From assembly GCF_024649945.1 (NCBI RefSeq), contig NZ_JANKMS010000002.1:372001-436000 (forward strand): a stretch of DNA of 64,000 nucleotides, in the 5' to 3' direction. Shown piece after piece: positions 53,131 to 62,615 of this stretch. The notes beneath the pieces are model-generated. The model ran no database searches, had not been told where the DNA came from, and saw only the letters and a program-made list of their open reading frames with translations. Position 1 is the first letter of the stretch. The number at the start of each line of letters is the position of its first letter. Position numbers and translations under genes: made by a program. Source of the DNA: Flavobacterium panacis (lineage in GTDB: Bacteria; Bacteroidota; Bacteroidia; Flavobacteriales; Flavobacteriaceae).

Positions 53131-56100
53131 ATGAGAGTTAAAGAACAAGGGCTTTATCTGCCTGAATTTGAACACGACAATTGTGGTGCAGGATTTATTT
53201 GTAATTTGAATGGTATTAAGTCAAATGATATTATTCACAAAGCATTAGACATCTTAATTAAATTAGAACATCGTGGTGCCGTTAGTTCTGATGGTAGAAC
53301 TGGAGACGGAGCTGGAATTTTATTCGACATTCCTCATGATTTTTTTAAGAAAGTATGTGACTTTGAAATCCCTGAAGCACGTGAGTACGCAGTAGGAATG
53401 GTTTTTTTACCAAAAAGCAAAAACCAGGTTTCTTTTTGTATTAATGCATTTGAGGCAACAATTAAAGATCAGAACTTAAAAGTTTTAGGTTGGAGAGATG
53501 TGCCAGTTGACGTTGAAAATTTAGGTGAAATCGCCGCAGAAAAAGAACCAACAGTTAAACAAGTTTTCGTTTCTAAAAACGGTCAGGATTTAACTGAAAA
53601 TGAATTTAATGCAAAACTTTTTGCAGCTAGAAAAATTGCTGAACATGCCGTAAGAGGATCTAAAACTTCTGAAAGCCATATGTTTTATTTTACTAGTTTA
53701 TCGACCACTACTATAATATATAAAGGTCTATTGATGCCGGAAGACATCAGCCGTTATTATATAGATTTGAAAGATCCAGATTTGGTTACACGTCTTGCAC
53801 TTGTACACCAACGTTTCTCTACAAATACATTCCCATCTTGGGACTTAGCTCAACCGTTTAGATACATGTGTCATAATGGTGAGATCAATACACTTCGTGG
53901 AAACGTAAGCCGTATGCGTGCTCGTGAAGAGCTTATGCAAAGCAACGTTTTTGGCGATGATATCAAAAAATTATTCCCAATTATCTTAGAAGGAAAATCA
54001 GATTCTGCTTCTATGGATATGGTGGTTGAACTTTTATTAATGACTGGTCGTTCACTTCCAGAGGCAATGATGATGGTAGTTCCTGAAGCTTGGGAAAAAC
54101 ACCAAACAATGTCTGAAGAAAAAAGAGCTTTCTATGAGTACAATGCTTGTATCATGGAGCCTTGGGATGGTCCTGCTTCTATTCCGTTTACTGATGGTAA
54201 CGTAATTGGTGCATTATTAGATAGAAATGGTTTACGTCCTTCTCGTTATACTTTAACACATAGCGGATTCGTAATTATGTCATCTGAAATTGGTGTATTA
54301 GATATAGATCCAGAAGATGTAATTCAACACGGTCGTTTAGAGCCAGGAAAAATGTTCTTGGTTGATATGAATGAAGGTCGTATCATCGAAGACGAGGAAG
54401 TTAAGAAAGCGATAGTTACAAAACGTCCTTACAAACAATGGGTTGACGAAAACTTATTGCCTCTTGCTAGCGTTCCTTACACCAACAACCCTACTCCTGT
54501 TGAAAAATTAGATTTCTTAACAAGACAACGTTTGTTTGGTTATACAATTGAAGATTTAAAAACAATCATCAACCCAATGGGTAGCGACGGAGCTGAAGCC
54601 ATCAGTTCTATGGGTAACGATACACCGTTAGCTGTATTATCAGATCAGCCGCAATTGTTGTACAACTACTTCAAACAATTGTTTGCTCAGGTTACTAACC
54701 CGCCTTTGGATGGTATTCGTGAAGAGATCATTACGGACATCAGTTTAGCAATTGGTGGAGATTTCAATATTTTCGAAATCGAATCTAAACAATGTAAAAA
54801 ATTAAAAATCCAAAATCCAGTTGTTTCTAATGAGGATTTGGATAAAATTAGAAATATCGATCACGCAGATTTCAAATCGGCTACTATTTCTACTTTATAT
54901 AAAATAGAAAAAGGAGTTAACGGTTTAGAGCGTGCTCTTGAAAAATGTGTTCAAGCGACTTTTAAAGCTGTTGAAGAAGGATGCAATATCATCATCTTGT
55001 CAGATAGAGGTGTAAGCGAACAATTAGCTCCAATCCCTATGTTATTGGCTTGTTCTTACATTCACCACTCTTTGAACATTTTACAAGTTCGTTCTAAATT
55101 CGGAATCATCATCGAATCTGCTGAACCACGCGAACCGCATCATTTTGCTTTATTGTTCGGATATGGCGCAAGTGCGATCAACCCTTACATGGTAAACGAA
55201 ATCATTCACGATCAAGTTGAAAAAGGTTTCATTACAAAAGTAAAAGCTGATTACGCAGTTGTAAACTACAACAAAGCAATCGCAAAAGGAATCGTAAAAA
55301 TCATGAACAAAATTGGTATCTCTACTTTACATTCGTACAGAGCTGCTCAAATTTTCGAGATTTTAGGATTAAACAAAACATTTACATCTAAATATTTCCC
55401 TTACACACCTTCAAGAATCGAAGGAATTGGTTTAATGGAAGTGGAAAAAGAAGTGAAGAAACGTTTCCAAAAAGCTTTCCCAAATTCAAAAATCGCAAAC
55501 TTGCTTTCTCTTGAAATTGGAGGTATTTACAGATGGAGACGTGGTGGCGAAAAACACATGTTTAACCCAACTACGATTTCTAAATTACAACAAGCAGTTC
55601 GTTTAAACAGCCCAGAAAGCTATAAAGAATATGCTAATGCTGTAAACGAGCAAAGCTCAAACTTAATGACGATTAGAGGTTTATTTGAATTCAACAATTT
55701 AGATCCAATTTCTATTGATGAAGTAGAGCCTTGGACAGAAATCGTTAAGAAATTCAAAACTGGAGCAATGTCTTACGGGTCTATCTCTAGAGAAGCGCAT
55801 GAGAACTTAGCGATTGCAATGAACAGAATTGGTGGAAAAAGTAACTCTGGAGAAGGTGGAGAAGATCCTAAACGTTTCCAGAAAGAAATTAACGGAGATT
55901 CTAGAAACTCTGCAATCAAACAAGTTGCGTCAGGACGTTTTGGTGTTTCGATCAACTATTTGACAAACGCTAAAGAAATCCAAATCAAAATGGCTCAGGG
56001 AGCAAAACCTGGAGAAGGTGGACAGTTACCTGGAGAAAAAGTAGTGCCTTGGATTGCTGAAACTAGAAACTCTACGCCTTATGTAGGTTTGATTTCACCT

Positions 56101-57648
56101 CCGCCTCACCACGATATCTACTCTATTGAGGATTTATCTCAGTTGATTTATGATTTGAAAAATGCAAACCGTGAAGCTCGTATCAACGTAAAACTGGTTT
56201 CTGAAGTTGGAGTTGGAACAATTGCTGCCGGTGTTGCAAAAGCAAAAGCTGACGTTATCTTAATCTCTGGTTATGATGGAGGAACTGGTGCTGCACCATT
56301 AACTTCATTACAGCACACAGGTATTCCATGGGAACTTGGTTTAGCTGAAGCACAACAAACGCTTATCTTGAACGACTTAAGAAGCCGTGTAGTTTTAGAA
56401 TGTGACGGACAGTTGAAAACAGGACGTGACGTGGCGATCGCAGCTTTATTAGGTGCTGAAGAATTCGGATTTGCTACTGCTCCACTTGTAGCTTCTGGCT
56501 GTATCATGATGAGAGCTTGTCACTTAAATACTTGCCCTGTTGGTATTGCAACTCAGGATCCTGAATTGAGAAAAAATTTCAAAGGAACTCCAGAGCACGT
56601 AATCAACTTCATGTATTTTATTGCTGAAGAGTTAAGAGAAATCATGGCTCAGTTAGGTTTTAGAACTTTAAAAGAAATGGTAGGTCAGTCTCAAAAATTA
56701 AACGTAGACAAAGCTATCAAACATTATAAAGCTAATGGTTTAGACTTATCGACTATTCTATACAAACCGGAAAAAGCGAAAACAGTTCCAAATCATAATA
56801 CAACTACTCAAGATCACGCTCTTGAAAATGTATTGGATTTCGACATCATCAAAGAAGCTATTCCATCTATCTATAGAAAAGAGAAAACGAGAGTTACCTT
56901 CAAAATCAAAAATACAGACCGTTCTGTAGGTGCGATTTTGAGTAACGAAATCTCAAAAATTTATGGCGCACAAGGATTACCAGATGACACTATTTTAGTT
57001 GATTTTGAAGGTTCTGCCGGACAAAGTTTTGGTGCATTCGCAACAAACGGATTGTCATTTAAAATTCACGGAAACTGTAATGATTACTTAGGAAAAGGTC
57101 TTTCTGGAGGAAAACTAATTGTAAAAGTACCTCCTACTGCGACTTTCAAACCTGAAGACAACATCATTATCGGGAACGTTGCCCTTTACGGAGCTATTAC
57201 CGGAGAGGCTTATATTAATGGTATCGCAGGAGAACGTTTCTGTGTGAGAAACTCTGGAGCAACAGCAGTTGTAGAAGGAATTGGAGATCACGGATGCGAG
57301 TACATGACAGGTGGTACAGTTGTAGTTTTAGGAAAAACTGGAAGAAACTTCGCTGCTGGTATGAGTGGTGGTGTAGCTTACATTTACGATCCAAACAAAA
57401 AATTCGATTCGACAGTTTGTAACATGGAAATGGTTGCATTCGATCCGTTGGAAGAAGAGGACGTTACTAAACTAAGAAAACTGATCAAAAACCATTCATT
57501 GTACACCAGCAGTCCATTAGCTAAGAGAATTTTAGCAGACTGGAAAAATGAACAACAGCACTTCGTAAAAGTAATGCCGACAGATTACAAAAAAGCATTA
57601 AAACGAATTGCAGAAGAAAAACAAATAGAAGAATTAATAGCTAATTAA
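53131..57648 (+). CDS. gltB: Glutamate synthase large subunit
   Basis: 1,505 residues from 53131. The N-terminal class-II glutamine amidotransferase begins after a short propeptide at Cys18 in HDNCGAGFI; HGEINTLRGN and LDRNGLRPSRY are GATase motifs. The central domain leads into the FMN synthase domain (EPWTEIVKKFKTGAMSYGSIS, KSNSGEGGEDP, SGYDGGTGAAPLTS), with the 3Fe-4S cluster Cys in CHLNTCPVGIATQ, and a C-terminal right-handed beta-helix rich in Gly (GSAGQSFGAF, GDHGCEYMTGG). Converts glutamine plus 2-oxoglutarate to two glutamates. gltD follows after 92 bases. Confidence 0.98.
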   Translation: MRVKEQGLYLPEFEHDNCGAGFICNLNGIKSNDIIHKALDILIKLEHRGAVSSDGRTGDGAGILFDIPHDFFKKVCDFEIPEAREYAVGMVFLPKSKNQVSFCINAFEATIKDQNLKVLGWRDVPVDVENLGEIAAEKEPTVKQVFVSKNGQDLTENEFNAKLFAARKIAEHAVRGSKTSESHMFYFTSLSTTTIIYKGLLMPEDISRYYIDLKDPDLVTRLALVHQRFSTNTFPSWDLAQPFRYMCHNGEINTLRGNVSRMRAREELMQSNVFGDDIKKLFPIILEGKSDSASMDMVVELLLMTGRSLPEAMMMVVPEAWEKHQTMSEEKRAFYEYNACIMEPWDGPASIPFTDGNVIGALLDRNGLRPSRYTLTHSGFVIMSSEIGVLDIDPEDVIQHGRLEPGKMFLVDMNEGRIIEDEEVKKAIVTKRPYKQWVDENLLPLASVPYTNNPTPVEKLDFLTRQRLFGYTIEDLKTIINPMGSDGAEAISSMGNDTPLAVLSDQPQLLYNYFKQLFAQVTNPPLDGIREEIITDISLAIGGDFNIFEIESKQCKKLKIQNPVVSNEDLDKIRNIDHADFKSATISTLYKIEKGVNGLERALEKCVQATFKAVEEGCNIIILSDRGVSEQLAPIPMLLACSYIHHSLNILQVRSKFGIIIESAEPREPHHFALLFGYGASAINPYMVNEIIHDQVEKGFITKVKADYAVVNYNKAIAKGIVKIMNKIGISTLHSYRAAQIFEILGLNKTFTSKYFPYTPSRIEGIGLMEVEKEVKKRFQKAFPNSKIANLLSLEIGGIYRWRRGGEKHMFNPTTISKLQQAVRLNSPESYKEYANAVNEQSSNLMTIRGLFEFNNLDPISIDEVEPWTEIVKKFKTGAMSYGSISREAHENLAIAMNRIGGKSNSGEGGEDPKRFQKEINGDSRNSAIKQVASGRFGVSINYLTNAKEIQIKMAQGAKPGEGGQLPGEKVVPWIAETRNSTPYVGLISPPPHHDIYSIEDLSQLIYDLKNANREARINVKLVSEVGVGTIAAGVAKAKADVILISGYDGGTGAAPLTSLQHTGIPWELGLAEAQQTLILNDLRSRVVLECDGQLKTGRDVAIAALLGAEEFGFATAPLVASGCIMMRACHLNTCPVGIATQDPELRKNFKGTPEHVINFMYFIAEELREIMAQLGFRTLKEMVGQSQKLNVDKAIKHYKANGLDLSTILYKPEKAKTVPNHNTTTQDHALENVLDFDIIKEAIPSIYRKEKTRVTFKIKNTDRSVGAILSNEISKIYGAQGLPDDTILVDFEGSAGQSFGAFATNGLSFKIHGNCNDYLGKGLSGGKLIVKVPPTATFKPEDNIIIGNVALYGAITGEAYINGIAGERFCVRNSGATAVVEGIGDHGCEYMTGGTVVVLGKTGRNFAAGMSGGVAYIYDPNKKFDSTVCNMEMVAFDPLEEEDVTKLRKLIKNHSLYTSSPLAKRILADWKNEQQHFVKVMPTDYKKALKRIAEEKQIEELIAN

Positions 57649-57649
57649 G

Positions 57650-57690
57650 AGATTCTGAGGTACAAAGGTGCAGAGGTGCTAAGTTTTCAA
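57650..57690. repeat. Single copy of the GATTCTGAG-GTGCTAAG repeat word
   Basis: In the gltB-gltD spacer, GATTCTGAGGTACAAAGGTG and CAGAGGTGCTAAGTTTT resemble the outer shell of the nested repeat at 59.2 and 59.6 kb. Only one arm is present here. Confidence 0.45.
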
Positions 57691-57740
57691 ACTTCACCTC
57701 TCACATTTCACAACTCACAACTAAATTTATTAAAAATGTC

Positions 57741-59195
57741 ATGGGTAAAATAGGCGGATTTAAAGAATATAATAGAGCCGACGAAAGTAATTTAGCAGTT
57801 GCAGAACGTGTTTCCAACTACAACGAATTTACTATTCCGGTACCAAAAGATAAATTAAAAGAACAAGGATCAAGATGTATGGACTGTGGTATTCCTTTTT
57901 GCCACAGTGGATGTCCGTTAGGAAATTTAATTCCTGACTTCAACGACATGGTACATCAGGAAGAATGGCAGAGTGCATTAGAGATTTTGCAGTCTACTAA
58001 CAACTTCCCTGAATTTACAGGTCGTTTATGCCCTGCTCCATGTGAGAAATCATGTGTGTTAGGAATCATCAAAGATCCAGTTTCTATCGAAAACATTGAG
58101 AAAAGCATTATCGAAAGAGGTTTTGCCGAAGGATGGATTAAACCACAACCACCAAAAACTAGAACAGGAAAAACTGTTGCTGTTATTGGTTCAGGACCTG
58201 CTGGTCTTGCGGCGGCTCAGCAATTAAACAGAGCAGGTCACACTGTAACTGTTTTTGAAAGAGATAATGCAATTGGAGGCTTATTACGTTACGGAATTCC
58301 AAACTTCAAATTAGAAAAAGGAATTATCGATCGTCGTGTAGTTGTTCTTGAAGCAGAAGGAATCACTTTCAAAACTAATGTAAATGTTGGAGTTAACTTC
58401 AGCGTTGAAGAATTAAACCAATTCGATTCTATCGTTTTATGCGGAGGAGCAACTGAAAGAAGAAGCTTGCCAACTAAAGGAATCGAAAGTAAAGGTGTTG
58501 TTCAAGCAATGGATTTCTTGACTCAACAAACTAAAGTTTTATTTGGAGAATCTATTCCAGACCAAGTTAAAGCTACTGGTAAAGATGTAATCGTTATTGG
58601 TGGTGGAGATACCGGTTCTGACTGTATCGGAACTTCTAACAGACACGGTGCAAAATCAGTAACTAACTTTGAGATTTTACCAAAACCTCCAGTTGGAAGA
58701 AGCGAAACAACTCCATGGCCTTTCTGGCCGTTACAGTTGAAGACATCTTCTTCTCACGAAGAAGGTTGTGACAGAAACTGGTTAATCAATACTAAAGAAT
58801 TCATCTCTAACGAAAAAGGGGAATTAACAGGATTGAAAACGGTTGAAGTACAATGGAAAATGACTCCAGGTCAAAGACCAGAATTGATCGAAAAAGAAGG
58901 TTCTGAGAAAATCTGGCCTTGCGACTTAGCGTTGTTAGCTCTTGGATTTACAGGTCCGGAGAAAACATTAAGCGAGCAGTTGGGCATCGAAACTGATATG
59001 AGAAGCAACTATAAAGCACACAACTATCAGACAAACGTTCCTCACATTTTCACTGCTGGTGATATGAGAAGAGGACAATCATTAATTGTATGGGCTATTT
59101 CAGAAGGTCGCGAAGCAGCAAGAGAAGTAGATTTATTCCTAATGGGATCTACAAACTTGCCTACTAAAGGAAAAGGAGATCTTCCTAGCTTGTAA
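57741..59195 (+). CDS. gltD: Glutamate synthase small subunit
   Basis: 484 residues. N-terminal iron-sulfur part with RCMDCGIPFCHSGCPLGNLIPDFND and LCPAPCEKSCVLG, then an adenylate-binding motif VAVIGSGPAGLAAAQQL (FAD, about 149-165) and a second, NADPH-binding motif VIVIGGGDTGSDCIG (about 281-295), ending FTAGDMRRGQSLIVWAISEGREAAR. Transfers electrons from NADPH to GltB. Operon with gltB. Confidence 0.97.
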   Translation: MGKIGGFKEYNRADESNLAVAERVSNYNEFTIPVPKDKLKEQGSRCMDCGIPFCHSGCPLGNLIPDFNDMVHQEEWQSALEILQSTNNFPEFTGRLCPAPCEKSCVLGIIKDPVSIENIEKSIIERGFAEGWIKPQPPKTRTGKTVAVIGSGPAGLAAAQQLNRAGHTVTVFERDNAIGGLLRYGIPNFKLEKGIIDRRVVVLEAEGITFKTNVNVGVNFSVEELNQFDSIVLCGGATERRSLPTKGIESKGVVQAMDFLTQQTKVLFGESIPDQVKATGKDVIVIGGGDTGSDCIGTSNRHGAKSVTNFEILPKPPVGRSETTPWPFWPLQLKTSSSHEEGCDRNWLINTKEFISNEKGELTGLKTVEVQWKMTPGQRPELIEKEGSEKIWPCDLALLALGFTGPEKTLSEQLGIETDMRSNYKAHNYQTNVPHIFTAGDMRRGQSLIVWAISEGREAAREVDLFLMGSTNLPTKGKGDLPSL

Positions 59196-59200
59196 TTTTT

Positions 59201-59606
59201 AAGGTTCTGAGATGCTAAGTTGCTAAGATTCTAAGTTTTTCTTACATACTTCATGTGTAGAACTAAAAATTAAAACTACAAAAAACAACAACACATACTA
59301 TTTGACAAACCCTTGAATTTACATTCAGGGGTTTTGTTTTTTTGTTTGCCACGAATTCCACGAATTGCACTAATTTTTATTTTTCTCTTTCTATCAAAAA
59401 AAATAGCCCACGGTTTCAACCGTGGGAACGCAATTCAAATCCTCAACTATACGCAACAATACGTTTCCCACGGTTGAAACCGTGGGCTATGCTCAATAAT
59501 AATTGCGAAAAAATTGTTTAAAATTATTTACACCTTCCAATATAAATTAGTGGAATTCGTGGAATTCGTGGCAAAAAAACTTAGTATCTTAGCATCTCAG
59601 AACCTT
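59201..59606. repeat. Three nested inverted-repeat shells between gltD and lysA
   Basis: Outer shell: AAGGTTCTGAGATGCTAAG at 59201-59219, exact complement at 59588-59606. Middle shell: a 32-base arm at 59345-59376 (TTTGCCACGAATTCC and onward) with one mismatch to the complement of 59544-59575. Inner shell: ATAGCCCACGGTTTCAACC and onward (59403-59428) and its complement at 59465-59490; each inner arm is itself a CCCACGGTT/AACCGTGGG hairpin. The three arms are unrelated in sequence. The gltD terminator lies between the left outer and middle arms. The region 59607-59699 is AT-rich with no gene. Confidence 0.85.
59307..59344 (+). terminator. gltD terminator
   Basis: AAACCCTTGAA pairs with TTCAGGGGTTT (one G:U) around a short loop and is followed by a T-rich run. 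Confidence 0.75.
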
Positions 59607-59699
59607 AGTATCTTAAAAAGAGTTATAAAATCTCAAAAACAGCAACTTTTTGTTTAAAAACAAACAATTTGTTATAATTTGTTATTTTTCTGCAATTAA

Positions 59700-59730
59700 T
59701 TTGCAGTTACTCAAAAGAGTAATAACTTTG
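59700..59730 (+). promoter_or_regulatory. lysA promoter
   Basis: TTTG at 59700-59703 and TAACTTTG at 59723-59730 with 19 bases between match the full -33/-7 consensus. The -7 ends 18 bases before the ATG at 59749. Confidence 0.7.
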
Positions 59731-59748
59731 CTCAAAATAAGTTTAAAA

Positions 59749-60972
59749 ATGCAAGCAAAAGATTTACTGCAGTTAGCAGACCAATTTGGAAGTCCATTGT
59801 ATGTTTACGATGCTGAAAAAATCCAATCTCAGTACAACAGATTAACTAAAGCTTTCTCTAAGGTTGAGAACTTAAGAGTTAATTACGCCATGAAGGCATT
59901 GTCTAACGTTGCGATTCTTCAGTTATTAAAGAACATGGGGTCTGGCTTAGATACTGTATCAATTCAGGAAGTTCAGTTAGGACTTCATGCTGGCTATGAT
60001 CCTGACAAAATTTTCTTTACACCAAACGGAGTTTCTTTAGAAGAAATCGAAGAAGTTGCCGCAATGGGTGTACAAATCAATATCGACAATTTATCTATTT
60101 TAGAGCAATTCGGAACAAAACATCCTCATATTCCAGTATGTATTCGTATCAATCCGCACGTAATGGCGGGTGGAAATGCTAATATTTCTGTTGGACATAT
60201 CGATAGTAAATTCGGAATCTCTGTTCACCAAATTCCGCATATTTTGCGAATTGTGGAGAACACAAAAATGAGCATTGTCGGAATTCACATGCACACAGGA
60301 TCTGATATTTTAGATATCGAAGTATTCTTGTATGCTGCTGAAATTCTATTTGATACAGCTAAACATTTCAAAGATTTACAATTCTTAGATTTCGGAAGCG
60401 GATTCAAAGTGCCTTACAAAAAAGACGATATCGAAACAGACATCGAAGAATTAGGTAAAAAATTATCTAAAAGATTCAACGCTTTCTGTACAGAATACGG
60501 AAGAGATTTAACGCTGATTTTCGAACCAGGAAAATTCTTGGTGAGTGAAGCAGGTCATTTCTTAGTAAAAGTAAACGTAGTAAAACAAACTACATCAACA
60601 GTATTTGCTGGAGTTGACAGTGGTTTCAACCACTTGATTCGTCCAATGTTGTACGGATCTTCACACCACATTGAAAACATCTCTAACCCAAAAGGAAAAG
60701 AGCGTTTTTACTCTGTTGTAGGATACATTTGCGAAACAGATACTTTTGCAAACAACCGTAGAATTCCAGAAATTACTGAAGGAGATATTTTAGCTTTCAG
60801 AAACGCTGGAGCATACTGTTTCTCAATGTCGTCAAACTACAATTCAAGATACAAACCAGCCGAAGTTCTTTGGAAAGACGGAAAAGGAATCTTGATTCGT
60901 GCTCACGAAACTTTCGAAGATTTACTTAAAAATCAAATTCCGTTGCCAGAAGAAATCGCTGCAACAGTTTAA
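59749..60972 (+). CDS. lysA: Diaminopimelate decarboxylase
   Basis: 407 residues from the ATG at 59749 (MQAKDLLQLADQFGSPLYVY); the longer frame from 59650 crosses the promoter. PLP Lys in NYAMKALSN (about 44-52), SIQEVQLGLHAG, HIDSKFGIS, GIHMHTGSDI, LDFGSGFKVPY (PLP phosphate Gly loop), FEPGKFLV and YICETDTFANNR (substrate and subunit Cys) are conserved. Last step of lysine synthesis. Its final 62 codons and terminator occur a second time at 62.25-62.50 kb. Confidence 0.97.
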   Translation: MQAKDLLQLADQFGSPLYVYDAEKIQSQYNRLTKAFSKVENLRVNYAMKALSNVAILQLLKNMGSGLDTVSIQEVQLGLHAGYDPDKIFFTPNGVSLEEIEEVAAMGVQINIDNLSILEQFGTKHPHIPVCIRINPHVMAGGNANISVGHIDSKFGISVHQIPHILRIVENTKMSIVGIHMHTGSDILDIEVFLYAAEILFDTAKHFKDLQFLDFGSGFKVPYKKDDIETDIEELGKKLSKRFNAFCTEYGRDLTLIFEPGKFLVSEAGHFLVKVNVVKQTTSTVFAGVDSGFNHLIRPMLYGSSHHIENISNPKGKERFYSVVGYICETDTFANNRRIPEITEGDILAFRNAGAYCFSMSSNYNSRYKPAEVLWKDGKGILIRAHETFEDLLKNQIPLPEEIAATV

Positions 60973-61007
60973 AAATAAAAAAAAAGAGAATATCACTTTA
61001 ATCCCGT

Positions 61008-61032
61008 TTCTTAATTGAGGCGGGATTTTTTT
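61008..61032 (+). terminator. lysA terminator
   Basis: ATCCCG and CGGGAT enclose TTTCTTAATTGAGG and run into seven T. An identical hairpin follows the downstream lysA fragment. Confidence 0.8.
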
Positions 61033-61400
61033 ATTATAGATTTCTGATTTATAATATTCTGACTAAACAAAATAGAAAAAATCAGCCTAAATGTAGATTG
61101 TTCTTAAAAGCAATCTAACCCGAAGCTCCGGACAGTATATCAACCTGAAATTCATTATCATTTTTGTCTCCCTCTGTCTATCAAGCTCAGTTATATATTT
61201 TACTACCCTCCATTTCACAAAAGTTCAATACCCATATACTCAAAAAAACATCTCCAAAAAAAACAAGAATTAAACTACAAAATTATTATATTGCTCCAAT
61301 AATTAAAATTAAAAAAATGGATGAATGACAAAAGTAATCATTGTAATAAAAACTAATTAAATTAATAAGTAAATTCAAAAAAAAGAAAAATTTAAATGCG
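61033..61400. other. AT-rich region between lysA terminator and the EF-hand lipoprotein gene
   Basis: No gene or repeat that I can support in these 368 bases. The first ~60 bases after the lysA terminator differ from what follows the second lysA 3' end, so this is the left boundary of the segment between the two lysA 3' ends. A weak promoter-like TATATTG is near 61290. Confidence 0.35.
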
Positions 61401-62189
61401 ATGAAAAATCTACAAACTATAGTATCAGCCTTAATTCTAGTATCCTTAATAGCCAGTTGCTCTAATAAAAAAATAGATGAAAAAGGTTTCCAAGTTAGTT
61501 CAAATGACGATTCTATTAACGAACAATCGAACGGAATTAAAAGTGATTCGCTAAAATTTAACACTCAACCAACTGATGTGTTATTAACAGGTGTCCCAAA
61601 TGTAAGACTTACAACAATATACAAAGTAAACGTAAACAAAAAAGACAAATCAACTTTTACAGGTTCAAATACTCATATTTATAGATATGCTGAAAATGAA
61701 AAGGGTTCTGAAAATAATTGGAATAATAATTTAATGCCAGGGATTGGAGCCGTTTATGGATATAATATGGTAAATATTTCGCATTATGACATTCAAGAAA
61801 GAAAACAAAAAACTTTTTTTAAAAATTCTGTCTTGATTAAAACACTTTACTATCCTGCATTTTCTAAAGATACATTAAATAACAAACCTATTACTACTAG
61901 AGAATATTTTATGGTTTCTGTTTATAATCAAGACACAAACAAAGATGGCTTTATCAATCTTAAAGATCTAAGACGACTTTATCTATTCAATATAAATGGA
62001 GAAAAACAAAAAGCACTTATTCCCGAAAATTATTCTGTTTTTAAATCCGAATATGATTCAGGCAATGACTTTATGTATGTTTTTGCAAAACTAGACACTA
62101 ATAATAATGGACAAGCAGATGAAAACGAACCTATCCATATTTTCTGGATTGATCTTAAAGATCCGAATAAAACAGGCCGACAATATTAG
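61401..62189 (+). CDS. Lipoprotein with two EF-hand-like calcium loops
   Basis: 262 residues. Lipoprotein signal ILVSLIASCSNKK. A soluble domain of unknown fold follows, and near the C-terminus two EF-hand or dockerin-like loops occur, DTNKDGFINLKD (about 178-189) and DTNNNGQADENE (about 233-244), both with the D-x-N-x-D/N-G spacing of calcium loops. Between the authentic and the second lysA 3' end, with no operon partner. AT content looks higher than in the neighbours. Function unknown; calcium binding is inferred from the loops only. Confidence 0.75.
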   Translation: MKNLQTIVSALILVSLIASCSNKKIDEKGFQVSSNDDSINEQSNGIKSDSLKFNTQPTDVLLTGVPNVRLTTIYKVNVNKKDKSTFTGSNTHIYRYAENEKGSENNWNNNLMPGIGAVYGYNMVNISHYDIQERKQKTFFKNSVLIKTLYYPAFSKDTLNNKPITTREYFMVSVYNQDTNKDGFINLKDLRRLYLFNINGEKQKALIPENYSVFKSEYDSGNDFMYVFAKLDTNNNGQADENEPIHIFWIDLKDPNKTGRQY

Positions 62190-62251
62190 GTAATAAATGG
62201 CTTTATAAATTTTAAAAAAAGTTCCATTAATGTATAATAAAATAAAACTAC

Positions 62252-62437
62252 ATTTTAGTTTTCAGAAACGCTGGAGCTTACTGTTTCTCAATGTCTTCGA
62301 ACTACAACTCAAGATACAAACCAGCCGAAGTTCTTTGGAAAGACGGAAAAGGAATCTTGATTCGTGCTCACGAAACTTTCGAAGATTTACTTAAAAATCA
62401 AATTCCGTTGCCAGAAGAAATTGCTGCAACAGTTTAA
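62252..62437 (+). pseudogene. Second, promoterless lysA 3' end
   Basis: The 186 bases up to the stop codon match the end of lysA (60787-60972) with six differences. Five are third-position silent changes (GCA/GCT, TCG/TCT, TCA/TCG, AAT/AAC, ATC/ATT); the sixth (GCT/GTT) sits at the left breakpoint. The match continues past the stop through the A-run and the terminator to 62496, although eight bases just before the hairpin differ. There is no start codon, so it is a gene remnant. The silent differences mean both copies were under selection as functional lysA before they came together. Confidence 0.85.
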
Positions 62438-62465
62438 AAATAAAAAAAAGAGAATATCTACGAAG

Positions 62466-62496
62466 TCCCGTTTCTTAATTGAGGCGGGATTTTTTT
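62466..62496 (+). terminator. Duplicate of the lysA terminator
   Basis: TCCCG and CGGGA around the same 14-base loop as at 61.01 kb, followed by seven T. Confidence 0.75.
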
Positions 62497-62501
62497 GTTT
62501 T

Positions 62502-62590
62502 TGTTTCTCGCAGATTTCGCAGATTGGACAGATTTATTTTATTATTCATTTTTTATCAGGCTGAGTGAAGTCGAAGCCCTCGCAAGTATA
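62502..62590. repeat. Fragments of two dispersed repeats
   Basis: Right after the second lysA end, TCTCGCAGATTTCGCAGATT (about 62506) is one arm of a CGCAGATT-type flavobacterial repeat without its partner, and GGCTGAGTGAAGTCGAAGCC (about 62560) resembles a short REP hairpin (GGCT / AGCC). Together with the next repeat they fill most of 62502-62710; nothing else is visible up to the promoter at 62750. Confidence 0.5.
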
Positions 62591-62615
62591 ACCATACTTA
62601 TTTAATCTCAAACCC

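Noticed and set aside
57650..57740. Riboswitch or attenuator between gltB and gltD
   Set aside because: The spacer holds a repeat word and unstructured AT-rich sequence; no aptamer-like conserved core recognised.
59650..59748. 33-residue N-terminal extension of lysA
   Set aside because: The full -33/-7 promoter (59700-59730) lies inside it and homologues begin at the later Met.
62364..62564. 66-codon forward frame starting inside the second lysA end
   Set aside because: It is another reading frame of the lysA remnant and terminator; no independent protein features.
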